64,000 bases of DNA from Marthasterias glacialis (GCA_911728455.2 OU452227.1:21818414-21882413); one strand, 5' to 3'. Counted from the stretch's first letter, positions 1 to 14,236 are shown. Made by a program: numbers and translations. The notes: generated by a model not told the origin, from the letters alone.

Positions 1-1929
1 GTTTAACCACTGACGGTACCGAACCTAGATTTACTGAAGTGTCAGTAACGTGGGCTCTTTACGCCACGTACTTATCGTCCTGAGTTTTGTCATTACCAAC
101 TGTGTGTTTCATCTTTTGAAGTCAAAGACTGAGCCTGGAAAGCGCGCAGCTTATATCTTGTCTCACCACAAACCGAAAAGCTAAGCCACGTGCTCGATGT
201 GTAAATTTGACTGACGCCAGGGGAAAACATTGTAAATTCTCCGGAGCTTGTTGTGTAAACTGCGTTCCTCGCTCGGGTTGTTCGAACCCGTGGCCAATTT
301 GAAATGTTTGTGCGATTCGGTAAACAAAAATCGAGGACTGTAAACACGAAATGGCTTGGAAGACGAGGAAATAACTCGCAGAAGATAACGTGCGCTCAAA
401 TAAACTAAGTGGTGTTTTACGTTTGCTTTACTCCTAATTTACATCACGGATATATATACATATAATATATATCCAGCCTAATTGGGGTGCGGTTTCGTGT
501 CCTGTTTCGAGGACCTTTTTGAGATTCTGGTTTCTAAAGGTAAGCCAGATGACAATGGAGCGTTTTTCAATCTCATGTGCTGACAAGTTTAAATGCAGTA
601 ATGAAAAAAGGCCGACTGTTATGCTTAGGTCCTACATTTTTTTCGAATCAACTTCAGGTGTATCAGCAGTAATAGGGGCAAAATGTCGTTGGCAATGCTT
701 ACAATTGCTTTGTCTCAAGATAGGATAGAGCAGTGGTAATGAAGGAGGAACAACTGAGCATGAACAGATCTTTTTTGTTATAATTATAGTCCTACGTTAT
801 AAAACTAACAATTTGAACTTTTGTTGGCAATTTTGCTTCAACGTTACTTCTCTCATTTTCCTCATTGTTACATGGCTGTAAAAGGGTCGGAACTGCAACT
901 TGACAAGTTCTTTGTCGTATTTAACAATTTTTGTACGATGTACATCGCGTGTACAGCCGCAGTTAGTTGTATTTGCGCAAAGGGTGTTTCGAGTCGTTTG
1001 TATGGACGGTCCGCAGGGCGGAGGTCCGAGTGGCAATACAGGTGCAACCAGCACGTGTTTGCCCTGTTTCCCCCGGTGATGCTGGTGGACGCACGGTGTG
1101 GTGAGCCGAGATCACTCCCCAACCACGCTACCGCGTTGTCAGCTCGCACACTTTAAACCCAACTTACTCGTGGCAACCTGTGATCCGTAGAGGGTGCCGC
1201 GGGGGGCGGGTGGGCTTCCAAGATCTTAGATGAGGCATTCGTGTTTCCACATCGGTATCTTGTCTAATGACAAGAGGCATAGTTTCATAAAATTAACCAC
1301 AGTTCTGCACACACTTTAACTGCCACACGGAGTACTACGTACTTGATGTTTTGTTGTTGTTGTTTTTGTTTTGTTTTTTAACATAATGAGAGTTTATTAA
1401 TTAACAGCTCACGTTCTCACTGATTTCGATGAATCGATTTAGTATTCCATAAATACAAATGATTTCGTAGTCTATGAAATGCTCAACGGGTTAAATGCAG
1501 GTTTACGGACGCACAAAAAGGCCGAGAGAGAAAGTTCAACTAAGGACGACCTGTTGGGCATCCTCATTCAAGATAAATGGCTAATTATGTCAAGTCACGG
1601 TTTAAAAAAAGAGATCTGGAAAAGGACTTGCCAAATGAAGAGATGACAGACAACCGAAACACGGAACCCAAATCGAATTCCCTTCGAGGATTATTTTATA
1701 CATATATATTTCAGTAAAAATATATCTACTGATGGGTTAGATATGAAATTCTCCACAAAACCTCTCATTATACTTGGCGGTGAGAGAAAAGTATCTTAAC
1801 GGCAAAAAGCAGCAATGGACGGCTATCTTCAATTCCTCGTCCTTTGATTAGTAGATTATTGAAGAGTTGATGGTTTTTATACAGCGGAGAATTAGTGTAC
1901 GTCACCACCTTTTGATTAGCATTCCTGGG
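1..1929. other. Gene-free stretch, no recognised feature
   Basis: No exon, RNA gene or transposon is recognised here. The open frames in it (for example 821-1156 on plus and 868-1149 on minus) overlap one another and resemble no family I know. A short TA-rich run sits near 450-475 and a TTG/TTTTG run near 1349-1378. Coding content cannot be excluded for very short exons. Confidence 0.5.
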
Positions 1930-2245
1930 GTAGATTTCATAAATAACTTTACACTGAAACTCATCGTAAGATAGTAATGCCCTCGTCATTGGGCCAATAA
2001 CATCCATGTAACCTTTCTCAGCTCCATGGGGAGTATACAGACCCGAGCTGACCCCGAGGCTTTTTCCAACACAATAACAACCTCTACCCTTGCAGGTACC
2101 CATTTACACCACTGGGTGAAGAAAAGCAATTGTAGAAAAGCATCTTGCTCAAGGATACAAGTGTCATGACTGGGATTCGAAACCACATCCGGATGACTTA
2201 ACCAACAGAACTTGATTCTAATGCACTAGACCGATGGGTTAAGAC
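1930..2245 (-). mobile_element. tRNA-derived SINE, minus strand
   Basis: Read on the minus strand, this begins with a tRNA-like head containing a B-box-like GGTTTCGAATCCC near 2170-2182. A body follows that reads like '...CACTTGTATCCTTGAGCAAGATG...TTCACCCAG...AAATGGGTACC'. The same order (B box, CACTTGTGTCCTTGGG, then TTCACCCAGG and AAATGGGTAC) is found in the plus-strand copy at 55876-56178, so the two belong to one superfamily. SINEs are short non-coding retroposons made by RNA polymerase III and copied by a LINE partner. The 3' limit is uncertain because the sequence drifts from the pattern below about 1950. It lies outside FDXR, downstream of its stop codon. Confidence 0.7.
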
Positions 2246-2745
2246 ACACTACAAAGATTCATCTTTTGTCAAGTCAGCCACATATATCGATCTCAATCGC
2301 TGAGCAAAATGTGACTTTGTAATATAAATTCCTATGGTGATAAAGAATAACCGTTTACAGAAAATGATTTTTCCCCTTCTTAATAAGGCCTATAGCTTTT
2401 GATACAGCAGACTAAACGAATGTTAGGCTTTTTTTTTTAGAACTAACTCGGAAGAATATCAATATCAGATTGACATCAAACCTATTCCTCAAACCCTGGG
2501 CGGTTATTAACTCACTCACTTAACTTCAGAGAGACGACGTGACGTCAGTCAAATAAGACACGCACTGCCCACTTTTACTTTTAAATTGTTTTTGTGAAAT
2601 AGAGCAACAGAAATCGGACTGACTGTGTGGAACTGAGCACCATGTAATCATGGACAGTGACGTCACACTTGGAATTCTTTGGGGTTTTTTCAGATACAAA
2701 GTAAGAAAGTTTGATTTAATAACTTTAAAAAACGATATATACATT

Positions 2746-2786
<41 letters not shown>

Positions 2787-5700
2787 ATGCTGACGCTGGA
2801 CTCTTGGGTTTTAATTTAACATTGAAGTAGTTCCGGCCGATAGTATGAATATCAGAAACGGCCTACTTCACGCTTAAACAATATGCAGCAAACCACTTCA
2901 CATTCGAAATTTCATCTGCTGATATAAACACAATTTCACGCGTCCACTCCTCTTGCAAATGTAAACACTAAAAAGTGCATTCCAAACGTTGTTTTCTTTC
3001 AACAGAGTACACACAAGGTTACAGTAAAGTTTGGTCGCCCTGAGGACGTTTCAGCAAAAGAAGTAAAAGAAGCAGAAAAAGACTCAGACTTCTTGTTTTC
3101 AAGCATATCCGGATAATTTCTCTGCGCGCTTTAATTCACACTGTTCATGATTCGCTTGCCGCGTACTTCACGCGGGTCTAACAAATCTCGACACATTAAT
3201 GCCGCGGGCTTTTATTCTTCCTTTCCTTTCTTTTCTTTCAGGCGCAATTTTTTTGATATACACCTGCTATAGCCGCAGTTAAGAGAGGCGGGCTGACTGT
3301 GATCCTATCACACTCTGTGATCAAACCTGAATCCACAGTAGAATTTGCACAACAACATCTTGGACAAGCGATAACCTTGTTTCATAGGTACTGATAATTA
3401 ACTAAAGTGACTGCAGTCGGTGTGTTAGAGTTTTCACTGAAAACTAACCTGTAACAATACGTCTGCACGTAATCTCATTGCATCCCGTTAGAGCCAGTGT
3501 GTATTTAAAACCTTAACGCAGTGTCCCACAACACGATTGAACACAATACGAAACTCATTCCGTGGTTATCCAATGGGGTGTCAAAAAAAGTTTCTTGGCA
3601 TAAACCTAATATCGGTATAAAATCTTCTGGCTTTTATTGTTTAACATACCTCAGTTATGATTGTTGCTATTCTGGGTTAACTGGAGACGTACGGGCCAGA
3701 TAATATTGACCAACCACACGAAAGATAATACGTTTTCTTTCTTATTTTCCTATCTTAACTTTTGATATTCTTTAACAACAACATTACGTTGGTAACGTTA
3801 ATCACGGGCTTAGTAAACGGTACACTTATTAAAGAAAGCAAAAAATTGCAACGATTGCCCGCTTAAAATTCATCAGTCTTACCGGCCTTGCCATCCGGGA
3901 GATATGGGCGTGTCAGCGCTCGCGTCAGTGCCGTGTCGAGTTTTTGAGTTTCCTTAATACACTAGTTCAGCTTTTGTGATTGGTTTTATAATTACCAGAC
4001 ACAATGTGAAATCTGTAGTGAAAAACGTCACATTTTCTTTATGCAGCGTCACGATAAACTAACAATGCACCGCTTCAAATGTTACCGTCAAAGAATCCCG
4101 TTCGACACAAGGATATCTATATGAATTAAGCATTACTCACACTATTGCTGGTATGAGGACCACCGTGTAAATTACATCAACGTGAGATATTTCGATAAAA
4201 GTTTGTTGGAATTACACTTCAACAGAGAACTACAAGTTATGAATAAAATAACTAAATGGCATAGGCCGTTCTTGTACTTACAACAGTAGAAGTTTCGGCT
4301 AACAGTTCTGTCTTGAGATATCAGCAGTCCAAACATGCCCAGGTCCCCAGTCAGACACAACCTTCGTATAATAACTGCCAAGTCCTGAAATGAATCAGTT
4401 TCCGAGTTCATCACGTTATAGCATGATAACAGTCATTTCTACATGAAAACAATTGCAGTCACACAAAATTGTTTCCGAGATATTTTCCCATGGCAGAGTA
4501 CGTTACAAGAATCAGTAAACGTCGTCTGGGTAATTGCGATGATTATACAGTTAAAGCGTGGTTTATCAAGGATTTAGGAAAGGTCAAAAAATGACTATAA
4601 TTATTTCGATTCAATGCAGCACTTAATCTAATGTATTCACTTCATGTCTATTTTAAAGCAGCTCAACTTTTTGTACTAACATTCAATTTGGGATTTTAAA
4701 AAAAGGGGGAGTTCATAAAATGCTCAATTTAGCTCAGCTTAACTTTAACGGAGCAATGCTTATGGCATAAAAACATAAACCCAATGTATAATTGTGCTGA
4801 ATAAATGTATATAATTATCTGAATTGCATTATAGATCAGACATGCATTCTATTTATAGCCTTGTTTGATGGGGGCTGTAGAAACTGGATTAGTTTTTCTT
4901 CATTTGAAGTCAATCGCAAAATTCTTGTGGATACCGTCTTGTTTTGTTTGTTTTTTTATTTGTCATTCGATTCAATACAAGACATCGGGATCGAGGTTGG
5001 GATCGAGGTTGGAATAGGGAATATTCTTGCGTCTGTTTTGGATTTAACTTGTCGCATTGAGGGAAAGTAACTCCGAGGCCATTGGTGGAAGTAAACACCA
5101 AAAAGATTGTTTCTTTCTTTCATCAAAATGAACCTTCTGAACTCCTTTATGAAGGAAAACACGTAGATACAAATGTTATTTTAATGTCAACTCTCAGTGA
5201 CCAATGAACGCTTTTATAGTAAACATCTTAATGTCTGAATGCTATAAAATGCGCACTGACAGACAATGTATGGGACCAGTAATATGGACCGATGTATTCA
5301 CAACAAATTAGGTGGCTCATACATTTATTTGCGAATAGAAGAGTAAGGGTTGTAACGGAGAAGTCACGGAACTTGATGCGCCACTCTCGGGGGAAATATA
5401 AACGGGTCGTCAACTTCAAAGATGGGCGCCTTGAGCCTCAAAGGACAGCGTGAACCGGTCAGAATAGCGGCACTAAGCGATTTCATATTTTGACCTTCGT
5501 CCAGCAGTGGACATAATCTTTATAATACTTCGAGTGGGTGGTGGGGTCATTGCCCAAAACACGTTGTTTTTCTCAGTGTTAATGCTTAGTATAAAGTTGG
5601 AACTACAAAGAGAACCATCAGGAGTGCTTATATCTTCGTGAAAAGTATGTTTGAATGCATTCTTAACTCGGTGTACCGTTTTACATTGTCACCTGAAAAC

Positions 5701-6780
5701 AAGAGCAATTATTTCTTCCACACTTTCCCGCGTGAGTCTTCAAAGACAATATACCGAAGACCGTAAACCAATTGTTTTGATGACAAGTGACAATTTGGTT
5801 ACGGTAATTTACACGTGGGCAGTTCGTGGACTCTAGCGTGTATGTAGATACATCTCTATAAAATCTTATTTTGAATAACCACCACAGAAAGGCATTCAAA
5901 AACCCAATCAATGAAGGATACACTCACAGCATGATCGTGTTCTAAGCAATCGCTAGTCCAATTTCACTATAATAAAAATATACAAAAGAAAAAGTTCTAT
6001 AAAATAATAATAAAACTCGTGGAAATCATCAAATGCCTTTTCTTATTATCGAGGGCCAACGTAAACAGTGCCAGGAAGCAGGGGAACAAAAGAAATATCT
6101 TTGCGGAAAGTGTTTTCGTTACGTTGTGACAAAATGAAACGGGTAAAGTAGACTTTATCTAAACATTACAGTGACGCGAATTCTCAAGTTATAGCCGTAG
6201 GCGGTGTGCAAATGTGTATCAAGTGCATTACACATCCAATCGTCTCCCACTGCATAGTGGACAGTCATGCCTTGAGGGTGTAAGCCCAACTACACAGGTG
6301 CATAGGTATTTACGTTGATATCAAATTTGAGGCAGATGATCGTTGACTTCAGTTCCTTTCTCTGTGACTTAAGCATATGTCTGCAGCCACCTGTTTATTT
6401 CAAAATGTATACGAACTACGCCAGCAAAGTTAGTACATCAGTAACTGTCAAATGCTTACTCATTTTGTATTATAACACAAATGTAACACAAACAGAAACT
6501 CGAACAGCCGTTTGAGAAGACAACGCAGAGTTTTCATGACTAAAAAGTAAAACCCAGGTGGGATTTGAACCTAAGCTTCGCAAAGGTGTTCAGGTGTGGA
6601 GACAAGGAATCCAAGAATAGGCGGGATAAATATTGTTAAAGACGCATTTTTTTTCCGCACACGGTGATCACGTTCTCATCTTGGGACCGTTTACAATATA
6701 ATTTGCAAGACTGCGACGTGTGCACGAACGACCGGACTTAAAGCCTCAGCCTTATCGATATAAGGCTGATTAACATTTTG
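2246..6780. other. Gene-free stretch with a TA microsatellite
   Basis: AT-rich sequence without a recognisable exon. It contains an (AT)n run at 2750-2782 and a tiny two-copy tandem of a 12-mer (GGGATCGAGGTT) at 4987-5010. Its open frames are short and unrelated to known families. Confidence 0.5.
2750..2782. repeat. (AT)n microsatellite
   Basis: An uninterrupted alternating AT run of about 33 bases. It is likely to vary in length between individuals; no function is inferred. Confidence 0.95.
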
Positions 6781-7015
6781 TGTAGTGTCGTGGCCGAGCG
6801 GTGTAGTAGTTTACAGAATGTGGGTTCGAATCCCAGCCTGGCCAGTCGCGACACTTGTGTCCTTGGGCGAGACACTTCACCATAATTGCTTTGTCCTTCG
6901 GATTGGACGTTAAGCCGTAGGTCCCATGTACTAGGATGGGTTGTGCACGTAAAAAGAACCCAGAACACTTATTGTGAAAAAGTAGGGGTTTACCCCGGTG
7001 TTTCTGGTCCAGATG
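6781..7015 (+). mobile_element. tRNA-derived SINE, plus strand
   Basis: The head carries an A-box-like TGGCCGAGCGG at about 6791-6801 and a perfect B-box GGTTCGAATCC near 6824-6834, as in class-2 (Ser/Leu type) tRNA heads. Compared with the copy at 55876 it lacks a segment of about 20 bases between the two boxes. The body runs CACTTGTGTCCTTGGG, a GACACTTCACC stretch, GGATTGGACGTTAAGCCGTAGG, then GTAAAAAGAACCC and a GTAGGGGTTTACCCCGG segment. A tail typical of such SINEs (GCGCAATATAAATGAATAAA followed by ATT repeats) occurs at 7411-7443. The copy may therefore extend to 7443, with an unrelated insertion or drift in between. It is not a functional tRNA: the ends do not pair as an acceptor stem. 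Confidence 0.8.
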
Positions 7016-8405
7016 GCAAGCATCCTTATCTACATCGAATCTGTAAACATTTATATTTTCGATCCTACCGATGTCTTACCCTTTATAGCCACAACCTTAA
7101 ATCCTGTATGCAAGTAAAGTTTCCTTTTGTTTCCGGTGGATGTATGAAAGCAGAAGAAATGTCATTCTTCCGAAACATATTTTAATAACGTGATGCAACA
7201 GATAATAATGCGTAATGTGGTCCTCGGCCGAGAATAAAAAACAAATAACAGCCTTTGTTTTATCTGACAGATTGTATTTTAAAAGTTGTTTGAACTAACT
7301 TTTCCGTTTGAACGAGTTCTTGTTAACTTAACCATTAAAGACAGCATCCAAATGCTCAAAACATCACAATAATCCATGTTAATGGTGGTACATTCTCACC
7401 GATGTATTTTGCGCAATATAAATGAATAAAATATTATTATTATCACTATTGTTGTGTGGTGAAACAGATTCTCAAAAAACATCTGCGAACTTTTCCGGCG
7501 GAACAACTTTAAAATGAAATCTATACTTTCCCACGGGTCGTGCGAATATTATGTTGTAAAAAAAACAACGACACGGGAAATCGTGAAATACAATTATAAG
7601 AAACAACTACAAGCGTTTCTAGCATCGCAATCAAATCAAGGGCCAAAGAAACTATCAGGCAATGAGGTGTGAAACAACACTCATATTAATTGGACATTAC
7701 ACCCCCACAACCCCCCTCCACGCTCACATCCTTTTATAGGAGGATAAGAGGGGTACCCCTGCGCCTCAAAAGATGGACACCGTACTCACTTCTAATTCAA
7801 TTCCATGGGTTGCTGCGAGGACAAAGCTGCCGGGCACCATACCTGTGCGTCAAGACGAGGTTGTGAAAGCATTGCCGAGGTATATTGGTGTGACATAGGC
7901 GATGTAGGTGTCGCAGCTGACGATGTGGTGAGAACCACTCGCAATTCAATTCAAGTTTCTTAGGTCCCGTTTACAACCTCGTGGCCATCGAGTGCTTGGA
8001 GGTATTTTAGACTGAGCATTGTGTACAGAGCGTTGAACCTCGTCACAACGACAGGGGGAAATCTCTCCCGTCTTGGTCACGATCGATGAGAAATCTCGGA
8101 GCATCCATAAAGAGGTAGTTTTTTTTCCACTGGGACTGGCTTACACTGAGTAAAGCTGGCATGCCTAGACCTCCAAAACAGCACAAGAAACGTCAAAGTA
8201 TCCACATAAATATAGTGTGATTTTATAACCCATTTAATCATGTGTTTTGGGCAACTAGACAATTCTTAATGTATACTTGTTACAGTTGATATGGTCCAAT
8301 GACATCCTGTTAGCTGTACTAGTGGGGCAGATAGGGGGGAATAATTTGATTACCCGTGTCTTTGATAAGACAAGCATTTGGCAACTTGGCACACAGAGTA
8401 TGTGG

Positions 8406-8548
8406 CTATAGGGCCATCGCAGATTTGAATTTTGAAAAAAAACATAGACAGAACAACAAGCAGTTTTCAAAGTCTTCCAAATGGCTACCGTTGCTTGTTG
8501 TACTACCTTTATTTTCTTCAAAGGACAGATCTGCGATGGCCCTAGAGC
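8406..8548. mobile_element. Foldback MITE, ~143 bp
   Basis: The ends are inverted repeats. TAGGGCCATCGCAGAT at 8409-8424 is matched exactly by ATCTGCGATGGCCCTA at 8529-8544, and the similarity extends outward with one mismatch to about 8406 and 8548. A second inverted pair inside (ACAACAAGCA near 8452 and TGCTTGTTGT near 8491) makes most of the element fold back on itself. This is the form of a non-autonomous DNA transposon (MITE). No clear target-site duplication was found, so the superfamily is not assigned. There is no second copy in this window. Confidence 0.75.
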
Positions 8549-9942
8549 TAAATATCTTATGACATACTCTGACTGTGTGGTAAATTCTATGCTTGCATCA
8601 TCGACATGCCATGTACTACAATAATGTATGATAATGCAATGCAAAAACACGACCCTTTTAGATTACCAAACCATAGGCAGGTGTGAAGTTGGGTGAATAA
8701 CCAAGGATTTTGGCAGGAAATATTATTGAAATATCATTTTCGTCTAGGTTTAGATTACGAGAAAATATAATTGGCTGTTGCAATTTGCTTACCAACTAGG
8801 AGGACCCGTGGTATAAATGCAAAACAAATTGTTATTGGTATCAAGTTTCGACCCTAGCAGAGTATTTCTCAAAGGTCACATGACAACACAACACACACAC
8901 ATACAAGTATACTGGAGATTAATAGAAGCAGTCAAATTTTAGATTAAGATACAAACGCCATGTATGCCGAACTATACGTTTTTAAGTTTTTCAAGAAACT
9001 CGTCATGGAAAACATGAAAAATGAAATCAACCTTCTGGAAAAGTTAGTGTTATCCAAGAAGTCTTCGTGAGATATTTAAGTATGCTAGACGCTCACATGA
9101 AAATGAAGGAAATTGACTGAAAAAAACACAACAACAATCTAGATCTCATTTAGAATTACATTTAATGCTATAAGCAGAGGCGTTTTCATGGGGGGAGGCT
9201 AGCGGAGGCAAATGCTATTTAACGTACGGTGTTGAGCCATTCATTTTTGCATTTTTCGACCATGAGAAATCAATAAAGAATCACTGACAATTATGCCAGC
9301 ACATTTAGAGCTGGAAGTTGCGAAAAGTCTGCACGTGAGGTCAATTGACTGTGTAAATCTCGCGAGTATTTGAAAACTGCGACCCGTAAAAGTGAGGGAT
9401 TTTGTTTCCAAACACTTTAGAATGTGAGCCAGACTTGCTAATAATAATAAAAACTAACAACTCCAGTTTCCCATTTGGTTTTATTTATAACATGTTTATT
9501 CCATGTATAGTCATTGCGTTACAAGTTTTAATCTAAGTCAATGTAAATATTGCTTTCCATCCATGTCAATGCGGTTACTCTACTTTAAAACAACTATGTG
9601 AAAAATTCAAAACACAGAATAAAAATGTTCACAGTTTAGACTTGTAGATTTCCGATTTCTCAAAAGCCGGTGCATCGTTCATCTTAGAGTTCTAGTGGTT
9701 TTGTAAACTAATAAACCTTATAGGAGCTAAGGTACAAGCATCCAAATGTGTTTATCTTCCCTTTAAAGATGAGCAAATGTTTGTGAAAGACAATGCCAAG
9801 CACCACAGGCTTGTGTAATCAGTGCCACCATCAAGCAGGCCAAGATCTCCCAAAGCATATTCAAGCTCACGTTGAACGCGCTAATTGCAAAGATCTGTTT
9901 CCCCTAAAGGGCCGGCCGGACACCTTGGTATATACTGACAGA

Positions 9943-9988
9943 GACAGGTAGAGAGAGAGGCAGTAAGAGCGAGAGAGAGAGAGAGAAA
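9943..9988. repeat. GA-rich microsatellite
   Basis: Imperfect (GA)n tract with an AGAGAGAG core. It is purine-only on the plus strand. No function is inferred. Confidence 0.85.
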
Positions 9989-11210
9989 AACTGTGACTTC
10001 TAGACGCTGAGATGTTCCGGTAGAGATTCATCAATTGTTGACACTGCAGAGTGCTCTGAAGGATATTGGCGAAACGGAGATACCACGTACGGTATAGCGT
10101 CACACACAACCCTTATGGCGCACTGTGCGCAGATGTGCAATACACGCACACCGCATGCATCTTTCACACTTGACATACATCATTAGGTCTGTACCAATAC
10201 GCTAGGAACTGCATTGGTGCTTTGCCAACGATGTCAAACCATTGTAAACTTACGTTTTAAAATCCTCCATCGCGATCATTAATGTGACAAGATGTAAGAC
10301 ACCAATAGGCCTAATTGTCGTTAAAACTTGTCACCAAAATTGTCACCAAAACATCGTTCGACAAACCAGCGTAAGGTTGGTCCATTGTGTATACAACCTT
10401 TTAAATTAAAATCAGATGTATGTGTACGGAGAAACATACAAATCAAAGACAAAACAAAAGGGACAACGACGTCTATAATTGATATTAAAAATATGACAAT
10501 ATAATTGTCGATGCAATGACATAGAGGATTAAGGAAGTTGGTGTGTTTACAGGGGGCTGGGGGCTCAAACTACAGGAAATGTTCTTTCCCTACGTTTTGT
10601 TTTTTTGTTTTTCCTTCTTCGAAATCCCCCTTCCTTCCAAACTTTGATTCGTCTTTGGCTACGAAACTACGAATCCCAATTTGTTTTTTCTTTTTTTCTG
10701 TTTTAAGTTTACACATACAATGCACATTAACATTGCGTATGATTATTTCAAATGTCCGAAAAATCAAATGGCGGAAAAGAAGTATAATCTCAAGAATTAT
10801 TCTGCCAAAATGTTTCACTTTGAACATAGTACCTCATCAACATAACAAACTTTCTACCCACCCATTTACTAATGTCTTTGAATTATTCAATCATGGTCGA
10901 TTAGGCATATCATAATATAATATATCAAATAACCCTGTAATGGTAATGGTGGAGGGGAAAAAATCGACGATCAAACAAAATATTTTACTTAGAACATGGG
11001 AGTTCCTCGAATCTAACAAATTAACCACTCAAACTCGCTTTGACTTCTCCACATTGGATCAATACAAACTCTGTGCCCACACAGGTGTAGATACAGTTTC
11101 TCTCACTACGGTCCACCATAACATATGACAATGCCCCGTGTGCTGGACAGCTTGCCGGCTGAATCACTCAAAAATGTCAACTATACAGTGTCCATCCTGT
11201 GATCCTGTGC

Positions 11211-11236
11211 CCCCCCCCCAAAAAAAAAAAAAAAAT
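11211..11236. repeat. C-run joined to A-run
   Basis: A run of C followed directly by a run of A. The same C-then-A arrangement recurs at 14770 and 36940 in the window, see findings. Confidence 0.85.
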
Positions 11237-11768
11237 ACTCCAGGCAACTGTGTAAGGCTACAAGCATAACAGGAAAAATCACTTCTAACGTCGTTAAATA
11301 ATACTCTAGCTCAAATAACACCTACATGTTATGAGAATGTGGACTGTTTGGCTCGTCCAGCCAGAAATTGATGGATGGAAACATTAACGATCAGGTCTTC
11401 AAGTACCTTTACTGTTACACACCGGCATCAGACACAGGTAGCATTCGTACGTTAAAAATGCGTTGCCCGTGTTTAGATGAAAGGATTTATAATTAAAAAA
11501 AACTCATAAGCTAACGAATTTAGACAGGTTACATGTTTGTGTAACGAAAAATGTAACAAGATTAAGTTTCTGACGTCGGGAACTGTAGATACAAGCGCTT
11601 TTGTTTTTAAACGGGGTTCGTTCCTATACGTAGCGGCCAATCACCAGAATAAGCAAATGAATGAATATTCACAGGTCACGGCCGAGGACGGTACATCACA
11701 AACACACGGCGCGTTTGTGTATCATTTTTATTTGCTACCTCAATGGAGACCGATATAGGAAGAAAATG

Positions 11769-11830
11769 TCTCCACAAGGGAATTCTAAAGAGAGGGATGT
11801 TCCACAAGGAATTTTACGTACAAGGTCTAT
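11769..11830 (+). repeat. Dispersed 62-bp repeat, copy 1
   Basis: This aligns without gaps to 58491-58552; by my count 55 of 62 bases are identical. Both start TCTCCAC and share GAATTCTAAAGAGAGGGATG and a CTCCACAAGG-like block. This copy lies downstream of FDXR while the other lies inside its last intron, so the family is not tied to the gene. Its class is unknown. Confidence 0.75.
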
Positions 11831-12428
11831 CTAGTTTACAATGTGCATGCACATTTTACATGAACGTGAACACACATACGCACACACATCATCATGTGCC
11901 CAGAAGCAGCTCGGAAGGTTGAACGACATTTTTACTGGCAAAAAAGTACAATTTTTTGCCCAAGCAGAAAGTCAAAAGCAATAAAATGGGTTTTTTGAAA
12001 ATAGTATGGCATGACTTTTGTATATTTGTTGCTAGAATTACTTCCATGAGACGTGTTTTTCCATTCCCATGCGGAATTTAACTTTCCCGTAATGACTCAT
12101 AAGTGGCAGAAAAACGACCAAACTTTGAAATTCAGTCTTTTGGAAACACAATTTTGGACTGTAATTGCTTGCGACCTTTGCCGGTCACACTTTCGTTACG
12201 TCTTTCATCGGGGCTCACGACGACATGTAACATATACTGATCTAATGAATATTCACAGCTGGACTGCTGCAACAGGCACATTTTGTACGTCATCAGTCTG
12301 AGGATTAAAAGGTTGGCCTAACCTGTTATCAATTTTCGATTTTATTTTATTGTCACTAATCCTTGACGAATTTGTTTCCTTGAAGGTATCAAATAGCTAA
12401 TTTTTTTTCTCCGTAAAAATAGCAATAC

Positions 12429-12620
12429 AAAAAAATAAATAAATAAATAAACAAATAACAATATTTATACCGTCAAATCGGCCTCAAATCGGGCAATGCA
12501 TCTCTAACGATACAGTAGTTAAGTGATTTTTTGTAATTCTCTGGTAATGAATTTAAATCCAAATGCCGAATAAACAACAACAACAACAACAAACAAACAA
12601 ACAAACAAACAAAAAACAAC
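12429..12620. repeat. AAAT and CAA/CAAA microsatellites
   Basis: An (AAAT)n run at 12429-12460 is followed after a unique spacer by (CAA)n passing into (CAAA)n at 12573-12620. The order A-run, CAA, CAAA is repeated at 18898-18945 next to the FDXR terminal exon. Confidence 0.9.
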
Positions 12621-14236
12621 AACGATATGTTCTTTGAATTTGATCTCAGGGATCCTCGGAAACCGGTTGAGGTTGCTTCAGAAAAAAATAAGTCGAGAGA
12701 TATATAAGGAATAATTAACGCAATCCATGTTTTCGTGACTGGACATGCCATCTTGTACATGTTTCTATAAACAATAAATCTTTTTCAAGAGAAGACGAGT
12801 TGTAGGCCCATACTTCACCTTGATCTGTATTCGTCAAGATATTTCTAGTTTTATTATTGGATTGCATGAAAAGACATTACTCATTTGTCAACAAATCAAT
12901 TTAAGGCAACAAAAGACACCTTAATGAGTTCCAATTTTGGTCCAATAACATCCTCAAAGCAAGATCAAACATGTGCGGCCTGATTACGGAATGAGCACGT
13001 ACTTCTTGTTCAGAATCGACAGGGGAAAAAGTGAGTACATACATTCATATTAGGCCAACCGATGAAGAATTTCTGAGGGTGGAACCTAGTCGTAAGAAAT
13101 CGTATTTGACGTCGATCAGCGGCGGCGACAGACCTTTTTTCGGGGGGATGAGTGATGGGGGAGGGGGCAATCGAATACCCGACGTCCAATGAATCAAAAA
13201 CGATAACTAAATCATCAATATACTTGTGACGTGGGGAGTGTTTTGTCTATAGCAAAGTTGGTGACAAAAAAAGTATTTTTAACCCTTCAATTCAACCTGG
13301 CCTTTTTGTAAACAATCAACTGACATAATAATGTACATCAGCTGTAGTTTTAATGCTATGCAGTCAATTGGGCTCAACATGATCTTTTATAAGAATGTAT
13401 TGAAGTCAGCGTAGCTTTTGAATGTATAGTCAAATAGCTGATGGTGAAAGTACGTGTATGGCACGATCAATGCACAGTCAATCTAATTTAGGTTAACAAC
13501 AGTCACAGGGTGGCAAATACGAACAAAACACATATACAGAAGTATTCATGCAAGATATAAACTATGGATAACAAATGAAAATATTTCGAACGACTCAATA
13601 TGGGGGGAATTAGGCTCGCATATAGGACCACCGCCTTGCACACCTTTTTTTCATTGAAACTTTCACAATGTATGGATTCAGTTCCATAGCATGTTAAACA
13701 ATTAAGAAGAACCATTATTTGATACTGGATTCCGAATACATTTTGAGATGAAATACATTGATTGGCTAGGACTAAGAATACCGTCCACCACTTCTACATA
13801 TTTTACAATCGCATTCTAAAGACGGCCTTGTAATCCAGTACACAAAGGCGAAGACACGTATATGGCATGGCCTTACATGAAATTCTTGTTTATAGTAACA
13901 AGTACCGCAACTATTATGAGCAAAGATCAGAAAAGGTTATTGATCATAAAAACTTAATAAATATTCGGAGTTCGGGAAAAACGTGTACAAAACAATACAA
14001 GACCTCTTAGCATCTCATGAATTAACTGGGACGGGCACGATGGGCCACCATTTAGCGATACAGTGTGTAGTTTCAGTGACTGTTTGCTCGTAAAATAAAT
14101 TAAAAAGAAGAGAGTAAAAAAAGTCGTTGGCTGCTTTTATCGTTCAGCGGACTGGCTTTTTGATGTCACGACTTTGACAGTGAATATATAGGTTCATATA
14201 AGACATGTGGTACCGACTTAATAAAAGACAGGATAC

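Larger units (their letters stand above)
7016..14236. other. Gene-free stretch with scattered small repeats
   Basis: No exon is recognised. The stretch holds a foldback element (8406-8548), a GA microsatellite (9943-9988), a C-run/A-run junction (11211-11236), a dispersed 62-bp repeat (11769-11830) and CAA/CAAA runs (12429-12460, 12573-12620). The largest open frame, 8255-8650 on minus, runs across the foldback element and is not believed. Confidence 0.5.

Noticed and set aside
6781-6860. Functional tRNA gene
   Set aside because: A- and B-box motifs are present, but the acceptor stem does not close and the sequence continues into a SINE body; the same holds for 55876.
8255-8650. 131-codon minus-strand frame
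   Set aside because: Crosses the entire foldback element at 8406-8548 and resembles no family; judged to be chance.
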